A stretch of 64,000 bases of DNA, taken from NCBI GenBank assembly GCA_023444095.1, contig JAEZRP010000045.1, positions 1 through 64,000 of the forward strand, written 5' to 3'. The DNA comes from Bacillota bacterium. GTDB lineage: Bacteria; Bacillota; Clostridia; Christensenellales; Aristaeellaceae. Positions 42,425 to 50,742 of the stretch are shown piece by piece; positions within the stretch are counted from its first letter, which is position 1, and the number at the start of each line of letters is the position of its first letter. Below the pieces are notes generated by a model that was not told where the DNA came from, ran no database searches, and saw nothing but the letters and a program-made list of their open reading frames with translations. The position numbers were made by a program, and so were the translations under genes.

Positions 42425-43549
42425 ATGGCGGATATTAGCCTTCAGTTGGAGCTCATTGCCGGCACTACCATCGCTCCCGGCAGCAATGTGCTTTTTAATA
42501 ATATCGTATTATCAAACGGAAATATCACGTACAATCCCGCCACAGGCGTCATCACCATCAATGAGGTCGGCCGGTATCTGATCAACTGGTGGGTGGCCAC
42601 CCAGTCGTCGCAGTCCGCAATGGGCGCTGTCTTTTCTCTGAACAGTTCGCAGGGCGACAGCGTCGTGGGCAATTCACCGATCAAAACCGGGGAAGTCGTC
42701 GGGACGGCCATTATCCTCGTCGAAACGGCCCCCGTCACCGTATCGCTCGTGAATGAGAGCGGAGCCATTTTCAATTATGCGACCGCCACCCCCGTCAAGG
42801 CCGGGCTCGCCCTGACAAACGACAACACGGAAGGACCGACTGGACCGACCGGACCCACGGGACCGACCGGACCCACAGGACCCACAGGACCGACTGGACC
42901 CACCGGACCCACAGGACCCACCGGACCGACCGGACCCACCGGACCCACCGGACCGACTGGACCGACTGGACCGACCGGACCGACTGGACCGACCGGACCG
43001 ACTGGACCGACTGGACCCACCGGACCGACTGGACCTGTCGGCTCAACCACAATCATCCCCTTCTCCTCCGGACCCATCACCACACTGACAACCGTTCTGG
43101 GCGGCCTGACGGGCGTTCAGGCGATGGTCGGGTTTGGCGCCAACGACTCCGCGCTGGTTGCGGCCGGCCTGATCGACACGACCGGCCTCTCCAGCCTTGC
43201 GTTCTCCATGCCGCGCGACGGCACGATCATCTCTTTGGCCGCATACTACAGCGTCGGCGCCGCCGTGGCTCTGGCCGGAAGCACCGTGACGATCTCGGCG
43301 CAGCTCTACAGCTCGCCCACCCCGGACGACTCCTTCGCCCCGGTTCCGGGCGCGCTCGTGACGCTGGCCCCCGCCCTGACCGGCGCGGTCGCAATCGGAG
43401 CCACCTCCAACGGCATCACGACGGGACTTTCGATCCCCGTAACCGCGGAGACGCGCCTCCTGCTGGTCTTTTCGGCTTCCGTCACCGCCGGCATCGATAT
43501 CGCGGCAGTCATCAGCGGTTTCGCCAGCGCAGGACTCGAGATCGAATAA
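42425..43549 (+). CDS. collagen-like exosporium-type protein with BclB-like C-terminal domain
   Basis: A 374-residue protein. The first about 135 residues are nearly identical in pattern to those of the preceding gene (ISLQLELIAGTTIAPGSNVLF, NWWVATQSSQS). An uninterrupted run of about 24 Gly-Pro-Thr triplets follows (roughly 137-203). The C-terminus (IIPFSSGPITTLTT, LSSLAFSMPRDGTIISLAAYYS, AQLYSSPTPDDSFAPVPGA) matches the BclB exosporium C-terminal domain type. ATG 42425 follows AGGAGGG. Probably a spore-surface filament protein. Confidence 0.82.
   Translation: MADISLQLELIAGTTIAPGSNVLFNNIVLSNGNITYNPATGVITINEVGRYLINWWVATQSSQSAMGAVFSLNSSQGDSVVGNSPIKTGEVVGTAIILVETAPVTVSLVNESGAIFNYATATPVKAGLALTNDNTEGPTGPTGPTGPTGPTGPTGPTGPTGPTGPTGPTGPTGPTGPTGPTGPTGPTGPTGPTGPTGPTGPTGPVGSTTIIPFSSGPITTLTTVLGGLTGVQAMVGFGANDSALVAAGLIDTTGLSSLAFSMPRDGTIISLAAYYSVGAAVALAGSTVTISAQLYSSPTPDDSFAPVPGALVTLAPALTGAVAIGATSNGITTGLSIPVTAETRLLLVFSASVTAGIDIAAVISGFASAGLEIE
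42832..43035 (+). repeat. collagen-type tandem repeat in the second surface protein
   Basis: About 200 bases of 9-base units encoding Gly-Pro-Thr, alternating GGACCGACT and GGACCCACC forms without interruption. Confidence 0.9.
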
Positions 43550-43590
43550 CCTTTCACAGAAGTCCTTCTGCCCGCGCAGCAATGCGCGCG

Positions 43591-43629
43591 CTCCCCGTGG
43601 CGTCCATCCATCGCCGCGGGGGGCGTTTT
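43591..43629 (+). terminator. terminator after the collagen-like genes
   Basis: CTCCCCGTGGCG (43591-43602) pairs with CGCCGCGGGGGG (43612-43623) with one G-T pair, followed by CGTTTTC. Confidence 0.65.
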
Positions 43630-43666
43630 CGGAATGGATGGATGGCACGGCGTTCGCAACGGTGTA

Positions 43667-43693
43667 ACACCTCTGAAATTTTTGCATACATTA
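43667..43693 (+). promoter_or_regulatory. sigma-K (or sigma-E) type sporulation promoter
   Basis: AC at 43667-43668, 16 bases, then CATACATTA at 43685-43693. This fits the sigma-K consensus AC-N16-CATANNNTA fully and also the sigma-E -10 (CATACANT). No sigma-A -35 is evident. Such promoters act in the mother cell during sporulation. Confidence 0.6.
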
Positions 43694-43735
43694 TATTGGC
43701 TCCACTCAATCCAGGATAAGTGAAGGAGTTAAAAT

Positions 43736-44233
43736 ATGTGTTGCTGTTCTAAGAACTTAATCATAGGGACGATCGGCGCGCTCGCGGGATTGGCCTTGCT
43801 CCTCGGCATTATCGCCCTCGTCCTCACCGGCGTAAATACGGGCATTCAGGCCGAGCTGGTCGACGCGGGTGGCGGAATCATACCGGACGGTACGAACGTG
43901 CTCTTTGACAACGTGGTCAACGATCAAAGCGGCAGTATCAGCTATGATCCGGCGACCGGTGAATTCACGGTGACGCGGCGCGGGACCTATTACGTCGATT
44001 GGTGGACGGCGCCCGACGGCGCGGGCCCCGCGACCAGCGTCAGTTTCGCGGTGGCGGTCAACGGCGTCCCCTATTCCACGGCATCCTCCCCGATCGTATC
44101 GACGCAGATGTCGGCCTCCGCCCTGGTGACGATTGACGTTGCCCCGGCGACCATTTCGCTTGTCAATGTGACCGGCGATGACGTCTTCATTCCCTCCATT
44201 CCCGTGCAGGCAGGGATCGTCATCACCAGGTAG
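43736..44233 (+). CDS. membrane-anchored version of the collagen-protein N-terminal domain
   Basis: A 165-residue protein: a cysteine cluster (MCCCSKN), one membrane helix (IGTIGALAGLALLLGIIALVLTG), then an external beta-sandwich domain clearly related to the first domain of the two preceding proteins (GTNVLFDNVVNDQSGSISYDPATGEFTV, GTYYVDWWTAPDG). It has no collagen repeat. Because it shares the domain and sits behind a sigma-K-like promoter, it may be the basal anchor to which the collagen filaments attach (inference). The N-terminal cysteines could be acylated or cross-linked. Confidence 0.7.
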   Translation: MCCCSKNLIIGTIGALAGLALLLGIIALVLTGVNTGIQAELVDAGGGIIPDGTNVLFDNVVNDQSGSISYDPATGEFTVTRRGTYYVDWWTAPDGAGPATSVSFAVAVNGVPYSTASSPIVSTQMSASALVTIDVAPATISLVNVTGDDVFIPSIPVQAGIVITR

Positions 44234-44333
44234 ACCCCTTTTGTCTGAGACAAGGGGCCCTCCACACTCTCCAATGGGCTGCCGCGGTTTTCCGCGAGCA
44301 GCCTTCCCGTCGCCCGGTGGCGCGCTTAAGTCT

Positions 44334-44361
44334 TTGTTTTTGCCGGAATCCCTGATATAAT
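44334..44361 (+). promoter_or_regulatory. sigma-A type promoter of the fusion gene
   Basis: TTGTTT (44334-44339), 16 bases, TATAAT (44356-44361), 34 bases before the start. Confidence 0.6.
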
Positions 44362-44395
44362 GGTATGCATTGATCTTTTTGTGGAGGGAAACGGC

Positions 44396-45346
44396 ATGCT
44401 TGACAGGAGGGCAATCCTGAAAAAAATTGCGGCGCTCGGCTGGCCGCTCGACGGCTACTGGCTCATCACCGGCGCGGCGATGGTGTTGCGCGGCGCGAAG
44501 GACACGACGCGCGACATCGACATGGGCGTGACGACCGCGTTCGCGGACGAACTGGTCCGCGCCGGGGCGCTCTGGTCGGGGGAACCGGGCGCGCGCAGGA
44601 TCGAGGTCGACGGGATCGAACTCTTCGAAAACTGGCGCAGGGGAGCGGTCGAGGTCGTCGAGGGCGTGCCCGCGCTCACCCTCGAGGGGATCGTCGAAAT
44701 GAAGACGGCGCTCGGACGCCCAAAGGACGCGCGAGATATCGCGCTCATCCGCGCGCTCCAAAACCAGGTCGCGACGCGCGTCTACTTCGTCCGGCATGCC
44801 CGGCCCAATTTTGAGAACCACGACGACATGACGCGCGAGCTGACCGAGCGGGGCCTTTCCGAGCGGCTTCTGGCGACGGACTTCCTCCTTGACAAGAACG
44901 TATCCGCCGTGCTCTCGAGCCCGTACAGGCGCGCGGTCGAAACCGTTCAGCCCCTCGCCGACGCGCTCGGCCTCCCGATCGAAACCGTCGACGGCTTCCG
45001 GGAGCGGCGCGTGGACGGGAGCTGGATCGAGGACATGGACGCGTTCACGCGCCGCCAATGGGCGGACTTCGATTACAGACTCCCGGACGGTGAGTCGCTC
45101 TCCGAGGTGCAAAAGCGCAACGTCGCCGCGCTCGAGGATGTGCTCTCTCGTTGCGCGGGCAGGACCGTCGCCGTCGGCGCGCACGGCACCGCACTCTCCA
45201 CCCTCCTGAACCATTTCGACCCCGCCTTCGGTTACGAGGCGTTTCTGAAGATCCGCTCCCTCATGCCGTGGGTCGTCAAGCTCACCTTCGAAGGCGACGC
45301 CTGCGTCGGGATCGAGTGCATCGATTTGTACTCGCTGGAAAGTTGA
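44396..45346 (+). CDS. nucleotidyltransferase-like/histidine phosphatase fusion
   Basis: A 316-residue protein. Residues 1-125 resemble a MNT/AbiEii-type nucleotidyltransferase fold (GYWLITGAAMVLRGAKDTTRDIDMG, then ALTLEGIVEMKTALGRPKDARDIALI). From about 130 follows a histidine-phosphatase domain with the phospho-histidine motif FVRHARPNFENHDD (RHA instead of the usual RHG), SSPYRRAVETVQPLADALG and the second catalytic histidine in GAHGTALSTLL. The combination is unusual: one half could add a nucleotide or sense a substrate, while the other removes phosphate. ATG 44396 follows GGAGGG. Function unknown. Confidence 0.75.
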   Translation: MLDRRAILKKIAALGWPLDGYWLITGAAMVLRGAKDTTRDIDMGVTTAFADELVRAGALWSGEPGARRIEVDGIELFENWRRGAVEVVEGVPALTLEGIVEMKTALGRPKDARDIALIRALQNQVATRVYFVRHARPNFENHDDMTRELTERGLSERLLATDFLLDKNVSAVLSSPYRRAVETVQPLADALGLPIETVDGFRERRVDGSWIEDMDAFTRRQWADFDYRLPDGESLSEVQKRNVAALEDVLSRCAGRTVAVGAHGTALSTLLNHFDPAFGYEAFLKIRSLMPWVVKLTFEGDACVGIECIDLYSLES

Positions 45347-45406
45347 CGCCTGAGGCGCTGCCCCTGGATCCCGCTTAAGGAGCAGCGTCCCTCAAGAATC
45401 CCGAAA
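45344..45406 (+). repeat. stop-adjacent hairpin repeat, copy 1
   Basis: GACGCC, then GCTGCCCC, a purine-rich middle, and the shared end CTCAAGAATCCC. It begins at the stop codon of the upstream gene and is related to the five other copies listed in this window. Confidence 0.6.
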
Positions 45407-45413
45407 TCGTCCG

Positions 45414-46481
45414 TCACCCCCGCCTCCTCCGCATGCGCGCGAGGCGCAGGGCGATGAGGATGTCGGGTATGACGAGACCGACGGCGAGGAGCGAGGCGGC
45501 GGCCGCGACGTAGGGAAGGACGTGGGGGATGTCGAAGAAGAGAGAGCCGATGAGCTGCCAGCCGATGGCGGCAATGGCGAGGGTATAGAAAAGGAGTGCG
45601 AACTCGGCGCGCGGGCCGGGGTTGGCGGTGACGTACATGGTCAAAAGGCATGCGGCGTAGACGGGGATGAACAGCGCCATGGTCTCCGATCCCCAGAGAA
45701 CCGGACGCAGGAGCGCGACGAGCACGGCTGCTGCCGCGACGAGGGTCGTCAGGATCGAGACAGGCCCGCTCTCCTCCTCCGTGCGCCGGGCCGGCGCGTA
45801 CGCCCAGGAGAACAGCGCCCAGGCGGCGGCGGAGAACGCGCCGAGCGGCCCGGTCCGCCCAAGGATCAGGAAACCGACGAGGATCGTGGAGGGCACCCAC
45901 GAGCGGGCGAGCGCGCGGGGAACCTCGGCCAGCACGCGCAGGCCCAGGCGCGGGCGCGCCACGCCGCCGATGCCGAAGCCCGCGATCAGGCATGCGCCGA
46001 GCGCCGAGAGGGTAAAGAAGAACAAAATGCGATCGTTCCCACGCGAGGCGACAAGCCCCGCCGCGACGAGCACCGCAACGAGCGCGTCGCAAAGAGGCGC
46101 GCTCATCTTGTCCGTGAGCGCGTAGAGCCGGCCCGAAACGAGCTCGGTGAGCATGACCATCGCGCCCGAAAGCGCCATCCAAAGGCTTACGTCCGGGAGG
46201 TCGATGCTCCGCGCGCCGAGGCCGGGGAGAAACCACGCCGAGACCGCCCCGCCGAAGAGCGCAAGGATCAGGGCGGTCAAAAAGTTGCCGCGCAGCCGCG
46301 CCTCGCTCACGACCTTGCCGCTCGCCGCCTGAAACGCCGCCTCCGCGCCGAGCGAGAAGAGCCGCGCGGCGAGGATCGAAAGCGCGAGCGCAGCCGCACG
46401 TGCGCCGTCGCCCGCGATAACGAGCGCGCCCAACGCCAGCGGCAGGAGCGCCCGCGCGGGCCTTCCGATGGATCTTCTCAT
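45414..46481 (-). CDS. polytopic membrane protein of unknown function
   Basis: A 355-residue protein with about ten to twelve hydrophobic helices (for example LLPLALGALVIAG, LALSILAARLFSLGAEAAFQ, VSLWMALSGAMVMLTELVSGRLYALTD). The early helices have a flippase/MATE-like feel, but no diagnostic motif is present. ATG 46481 follows GGGAGGC; the upstream ATG at 46535 lies in the neighbouring GNAT gene. It is the last of a minus-strand series with the GNAT and WalJ genes. Confidence 0.65.
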   Translation of the reverse strand: MRRSIGRPARALLPLALGALVIAGDGARAAALALSILAARLFSLGAEAAFQAASGKVVSEARLRGNFLTALILALFGGAVSAWFLPGLGARSIDLPDVSLWMALSGAMVMLTELVSGRLYALTDKMSAPLCDALVAVLVAAGLVASRGNDRILFFFTLSALGACLIAGFGIGGVARPRLGLRVLAEVPRALARSWVPSTILVGFLILGRTGPLGAFSAAAWALFSWAYAPARRTEEESGPVSILTTLVAAAAVLVALLRPVLWGSETMALFIPVYAACLLTMYVTANPGPRAEFALLFYTLAIAAIGWQLIGSLFFDIPHVLPYVAAAASLLAVGLVIPDILIALRLARMRRRRG

Positions 46482-46494
46482 GGAAAGCCTCCCG

Positions 46495-46946
46495 TCATGA
46501 GGGTAAATCGCGTTCCTCAATTTCTGTCCCAACAAAGCCGAGCGCCTCGAACACCGCGCGCATGGGCGCGGTGTCGGCCGTCGTGATGCCCATGGCGTCC
46601 TTCCCGCGCGCGTGGAGCGAAGCCGCGCAGACTCCGACGATCCGCTTCGCGTAGCCCCGGTTCCGGAAGGGCGGACGCGTGACCACGCAGCCGATTTCCG
46701 AAACGCCGGATTCGAAGTTCATGACGACTGCGCGCGCGGCAAGCGCCCCGTCCCGACGATCCCGTAGTCCTCCTGTATGCCGCGCCTAAACGCCTCCGCG
46801 AAGCGCGCACGGTCCTCCGGCGGCATGGTCTCGCCGAAGAACCCTTCCAGAAGCGGGAGCTGGCTTTCGACGTCGATTTGGATCACGCCCTCCTCCGAAT
46901 GGGGCAGAAGCGCGCCCGGCGCACAGACGTATTTGACATACATCAA
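46495..46946 (-). pseudogene. GNAT-family acetyltransferase, frameshifted
   Basis: The first frame (from 46946) gives MMYVKYVCAPGALLPHSEEG and runs to FRRGIQEDYGIVG. The acetyl-CoA-binding half is in the next frame: DGALAARAVVMNFESGVSEIG, VVTRPPFRNRGYAKRIVG (the Q/RxxGxG/A pyrophosphate loop) and MRAVFEALGFVGTEIE. The shift is at about 46745-46760, within GGG/GGGG runs, so one base may be missing because of a real mutation, a programmed slip or a sequencing error. The two parts would otherwise form a normal acetyltransferase of about 150 residues. Confidence 0.65.
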
Positions 46947-46952
46947 ATCACC

Positions 46953-47759
46953 TCACTCGTAGAATTCGGATTTGACGGAGAAGACGCCCGTCGCGCCGTC
47001 GCGCCGCGCCACCGTCACGTCCGAATCCGGCGCGCCGTCGCGTTCGAGCGCGGACAGGCAGCTTCTGAGCGCCAGCTCCGGAAAGTTGTTCTCCTTGGAG
47101 AGATGGCCCAGCACGATCCGCCGCGTACCCGCGCGCACGAGCGAAATTGCGGCCTCCGCCGCGTCGTCGTTTGAAAGGTGGCCGTGCCGGGACATGATCC
47201 GCTTCTTCAGTTCGTACGGGTACTTGCCCGCGCGCAGCATGCCGGGATCGTAGTTTGATTCCAGAAGGATCGCCGAAGCGCCGGACACGGCGTTCATCCA
47301 GCCGTTTTTCACGCAGCCGATGTCCGTCGCGAGCGCGAACCGCGCGCCGCCCGGGATCGAGACGATGTAGCCCACGCTCTCCGCCGCGTCGTGGGGCGTC
47401 TCGAAGGGCTGTATATTCATTTCGCCCAGAAAGAAGTCGCGCTCCCGCTCGATCACGCGCACGAACTCCTGCGGGATGTCCCCAATCCTCTGCCGCATGG
47501 CCGCCCAGGTGCCCGCCGTCGCATACACGGGAGCTCCGTACTTGCGCGCGAAGATGCCCGCGCCCCGGATGTGGTCGATGTGTTCGTGGGTGATCAGGAT
47601 CGCGGAGATGTTCCGCGGGTCCGCGCCGATTTCCCTCATTTCGTCCGCGATCCGCGAACAGGAGACGCCCGCGTCGATCAAAAACTCGCCGCCCGGCCCC
47701 GCCACGTATACCGCGTTTCCGCTCGACCCGCTGAACAGGGGCGAGAAGCGCAATTCCAT
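46953..47759 (-). CDS. walJ: WalJ/YycJ-family metallo-beta-lactamase-fold exonuclease-like protein
   Basis: A 268-residue protein with the family start LRFSPLFSGSSGNAVYV, the metal motif THEHIDHIRGAG, then TPHDAAESVGYIV, ATDIGCVKNG and LESNYDPGML-KYP-LKKRI-S-HGHLSN, which is diagnostic for YycJ. In Firmicutes it usually follows the WalRK cell-wall two-component system near the origin and has 5'-exonuclease activity; here WalRK is not adjacent. The origin-proximal location fits the nearby parS sites. Confidence 0.88.
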   Translation of the reverse strand: MELRFSPLFSGSSGNAVYVAGPGGEFLIDAGVSCSRIADEMREIGADPRNISAILITHEHIDHIRGAGIFARKYGAPVYATAGTWAAMRQRIGDIPQEFVRVIERERDFFLGEMNIQPFETPHDAAESVGYIVSIPGGARFALATDIGCVKNGWMNAVSGASAILLESNYDPGMLRAGKYPYELKKRIMSRHGHLSNDDAAEAAISLVRAGTRRIVLGHLSKENNFPELALRSCLSALERDGAPDSDVTVARRDGATGVFSVKSEFYE

Positions 47760-47791
47760 ATCGTTTCGTCCTTTATGTATGTTTCTTCCTG

Positions 47792-48661
47792 CTAATCTAT
47801 ACCCGTGAGATCGAACGGCGGAACATACTTCCCGTCGCTCGATTCAAGCTCCTGCGCGTAGCCGTCCCCGAGGCCGATATCGAACATATGTTCCAATACT
47901 TCCTCGTACTCGTCGCGCATAACGCGCCGCTCGAGCTCGTCGAGCCCAGCAACGTCGCCCACGGGCATGTACTGGGCCATAAGGCTGACCCACGCACCGG
48001 GCAGATTTTCACCGATCCAGTCGAGCACGCGCTTCGATTCCTCCGCGCGACCGGGCAGGATCAGATGGCGAATGATGGTACCCGACACCATTATACCATC
48101 CGCGTCAAGGCGCGCGGGGCCGGTCTGGCGCAGCATTTCCCGAAGCGCGGGGCCCGCGAACGCGAAATAATCCGCCGCGCCCGAGTAGCGCCGCGAGAGC
48201 TCCGGATCGACGTACTTGAGGTCGGGCAGGTAGATGGAAATCCGGCCCTCCATCCGCGCGATCGTCTCCGCACGGTCGTATCCCCCGGAGTTCCACACCA
48301 CCGGTAGCCGGTGAAAGCCCTCGAGCGACTTCAAAATCTCGTTGGCCCAGTGACTCGGATTCACCAGATTGATGTTATGGACGCCCTTGTCCGCCAACTC
48401 GTGATAGATCGCCGTCAACCGCTCGACCGAAATCTCCTTCCCGAACCGCCCGTGCGAGATCTCCACGTTCTGGCAGAACACGCATTTCAGCGAGCACCCC
48501 GCAAAAAATACCGTGCCCGAGCCCCGCGTGCCGGAAATCGCCGGCTCTTCGTCAAAGTGCGGCGCGGCCCGCGCCACCACCGGGTTTTCGCCCATCCCGC
48601 AGAAACCAAGCCCACGGGGGACGGAGCAGCGCCGGGGGCAGACATCGCAAACGTAGGACAT
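47792..48661 (-). CDS. radical SAM protein, PflA-like (AmmeMemoRadiSam-related)
   Basis: A 289-residue protein. An N-terminal cysteine-rich segment (CDVCPRRCSVPRGLGFCGMG) precedes the radical SAM cluster motif CSLKCVFCQN near residue 80, then VNPSHW, VVWNSGGYDRAE and YLPDLKYVDPELSRRYSGAADY, a set typical of the uncharacterised PflX/YqeV-type activases. It would use S-adenosylmethionine and a [4Fe-4S] cluster to make a radical. ATG 48661 follows TTGGAGGTG; a longer frame to 48787 runs through repeat DNA. The substrate is unknown. Confidence 0.85.
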   Translation of the reverse strand: MSYVCDVCPRRCSVPRGLGFCGMGENPVVARAAPHFDEEPAISGTRGSGTVFFAGCSLKCVFCQNVEISHGRFGKEISVERLTAIYHELADKGVHNINLVNPSHWANEILKSLEGFHRLPVVWNSGGYDRAETIARMEGRISIYLPDLKYVDPELSRRYSGAADYFAFAGPALREMLRQTGPARLDADGIMVSGTIIRHLILPGRAEESKRVLDWIGENLPGAWVSLMAQYMPVGDVAGLDELERRVMRDEYEEVLEHMFDIGLGDGYAQELESSDGKYVPPFDLTGID

Positions 48662-48677
48662 AAAACACCTCCAAAGA

Positions 48678-48737
48678 GACGCCGGGGCTCTGCCCCGGGC
48701 CCCACTCAAGAGACGGACCCCTTGAGAATCCCAAATA
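48678..48737 (+). repeat. hairpin repeat, copy 2
   Basis: GACGCCGGGGCTCTGCCCCG, a middle segment and the shared end CTTGAGAATCCC. GGGGCTCTGCCCC itself folds back. This copy lies upstream of a gene start rather than after a stop. Confidence 0.6.
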
Positions 48738-48863
48738 GGGAACTGGATTGATTGGCGTCGTCGCCGCATGACCCCAACCCATTGCAACGAGTCCGCAAAA
48801 TGGTCGCCCGGGGCTTGGACTCCCGGGCGATCCGACGGACTTGACCTATTATATTACATCAGT

Positions 48864-48932
48864 ATGGGATTCTCAAGGGCCATTGGCCCTTGCGCGGAAG
48901 CGCGAGGGCAGCGCCCTCGCCGTCTTCCCGTC
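48864..48932 (-). repeat. stop-adjacent hairpin repeat, copy 3 (inverted)
   Basis: On the minus strand it starts right after the stop of the ABC exporter gene and reads GACGGGAAGACGG, GCGAGGGCGCTGCCCTCGC, AAGGGCCAATGGCCCTTG and AGAATCCCATA, giving two consecutive hairpins. Very similar to copy 4 at 57060. Confidence 0.7.
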
Positions 48933-48933
48933 C

Positions 48934-50742
48934 CTACCCCTGCTCCTCAACCAGCGACCTGTACTTCCCGCCGAGCTCCATGAGCGCCTCGTGCGTGCCG
49001 CACTCGGCGACGACGCCGCCCTCGAGAAAGTAGATCACATCGCAGGCACGGATGGTGGAAAGGCGGTGGGCGATGAAGATGGATGTACGGCCATTTGATA
49101 TGGCGGCGATGGACTGCTGAATAAGCGCCTCCGTATTGGAATCGATGTTGGCGGTAGCCTCGTCGAGCACGAGCACGCGAGGATCATGGGCGATGGCACG
49201 GGCGAAGGAGATGAGCTGGCGCTCGCCGGTGGAGAAGGTCGCGCCCCGTTCGGCGACTTCGTGGAAGATGCCGCCGGGAAGGGTATCGATGAATCCATCG
49301 GCGTGGGCGAGCGCGGCGGCGCGCCGGACCTGCTCCGGCGAGATGTCCGCGTGGATGCGGATGTTGTCGGAGATGGTGCCGACAAAGAGGAACACGTCCT
49401 GGAGGACGACGCCGATCTGGCTCCTGAGGGACGAGAGCTTCCAGTTGTCGAGCGGCACGCCATCGATCAGGATCTGACCCTTCTGTGGCACATAAAAGTG
49501 TGAGAGCAGGCTGATGATGGTCGTCTTGCCCGCACCGGTCGCGCCGACGAAGGCAACCTTGTCGCCCGGCTCGCAGGAGAAAGACAGCCCGCGCAGCACC
49601 CAGTCCTCGTTCTCGTAGGCGAACCAGACGTCCCGGAACTCGATTTTGCCGCGCATGATCTGGTCATAGCCAGGCGCCTCCGGCTCCTCAAGGTCTTCAT
49701 TGTCCTCAAGAAGGGAGAAGACGCGATCAGCGGAGACGAGGGAGGATTGCACGGTATTGTACTTCTCGGCCAGATCGTTGATCGGCTCAAAGAATTGGCG
49801 GATATAGGACTGGAAGGCCACGAGCACGCCGACCTGGAGCGGGTTCGTCTCCCAGCCGACCATCCTGAATCCCGCGACGAGAACCAGCGCGATGCCGATG
49901 GCGTTCACGACCTCCATGAGCGGACGGAGGAACGAGTTCATGAACACCTGAAAGACGGTGGTCTTCCGGTACGCGAGGTTCAGGTCGCGCAGCTCCTCGT
50001 ACTTTTCCTTTTCGCGATTGAACGCCTGAATGATCCGGATGCCCGACAGACTCTCGGCAATGAAGCCGTTGATGCGCCCGATGAGCGCTTTCATCTTCAC
50101 GAAGTTTCGCCGCAGCGCGCCCCTGCAGGCAAAGGTAATGGCCATGATGACCGGCACCACCGACGTAGCGACGAGCGCCAGCCGCCAGTTGAACGCGAGC
50201 ATGAATACCACGATGCCGATCAGCAAAAAGATGTCCTTGAAAAGCCCGAGCAGAATATCCCCGTAGAACTCGTCGAGCGCCTCAATGTCGTTTGTCGCGC
50301 GGGTAAGGAGCCGCCCGGAGCCCATGGCGTCAAGGTTCTTGAGCTTCATGCGGTGGATGTGGTCAAACGCGCGCATGCGCAGGTCGTGGAGGATCTTCTG
50401 GCACACCTTCGTCATGAGCATCGATTGCGCGTAGCTCGCCAGAGCGCCGATCAGGATCACCAGAAAGTAGGTCGTCCCGAGGCCCTGGAGCGTGCCGAGG
50501 AACCAGTTGCCGGAGTGGACGACGGTTTCCCCGCTCGCGAACGGAGTGAGGTAGTCGTCGATCACGATCTTCATGATGACCGGGTTCAACAGCGGCGCGC
50601 CGTTGAGCACGATGCCCAGCACGCACGACAGTAGGACGATCCACTTGTGCGGTCGCATGAGCGCGGCAAGCTTGAACATGACGCCGCGCTTCTTGTCGCG
50701 CGTAATGGCGTCGCCCGCGTGGACGCTTCCCATTCCCTGCAT
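48934..50742 (-). CDS. heterodimeric ABC exporter subunit with catalytic Walker B
   Basis: A 602-residue exporter half: six-helix membrane domain (about 40-330), then an ATPase domain with Walker A GATGAGKT, Walker B VLVLDEAT (catalytic Glu present) and a degenerate signature FSTGERQ in place of LSGGQ. It complements the upstream subunit, so each ATP site is built from one normal and one altered half, as in BmrCD/YheIH-type multidrug exporters. ATG 50742 shares a base with the upstream stop; the much longer frame beyond it is antisense-type text. Substrate unknown. Confidence 0.9.
   Translation of the reverse strand: MQGMGSVHAGDAITRDKKRGVMFKLAALMRPHKWIVLLSCVLGIVLNGAPLLNPVIMKIVIDDYLTPFASGETVVHSGNWFLGTLQGLGTTYFLVILIGALASYAQSMLMTKVCQKILHDLRMRAFDHIHRMKLKNLDAMGSGRLLTRATNDIEALDEFYGDILLGLFKDIFLLIGIVVFMLAFNWRLALVATSVVPVIMAITFACRGALRRNFVKMKALIGRINGFIAESLSGIRIIQAFNREKEKYEELRDLNLAYRKTTVFQVFMNSFLRPLMEVVNAIGIALVLVAGFRMVGWETNPLQVGVLVAFQSYIRQFFEPINDLAEKYNTVQSSLVSADRVFSLLEDNEDLEEPEAPGYDQIMRGKIEFRDVWFAYENEDWVLRGLSFSCEPGDKVAFVGATGAGKTTIISLLSHFYVPQKGQILIDGVPLDNWKLSSLRSQIGVVLQDVFLFVGTISDNIRIHADISPEQVRRAAALAHADGFIDTLPGGIFHEVAERGATFSTGERQLISFARAIAHDPRVLVLDEATANIDSNTEALIQQSIAAISNGRTSIFIAHRLSTIRACDVIYFLEGGVVAECGTHEALMELGGKYRSLVEEQG

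Noticed and set aside
41149..43083. Repeated short units that could be taken for a CRISPR array or a Gly-Pro-Val protein on the minus strand
   Set aside because: The units are in-frame 9-base collagen codons of two plus-strand genes with ribosome sites; there are no spacers. The minus-strand frames are mirror images of the repeat.
45522..46586. Plus-strand frame of 354 codons
   Set aside because: GC-rich antisense shadow of the membrane protein gene; composition is dominated by Arg, Glu and Gly with no domain.
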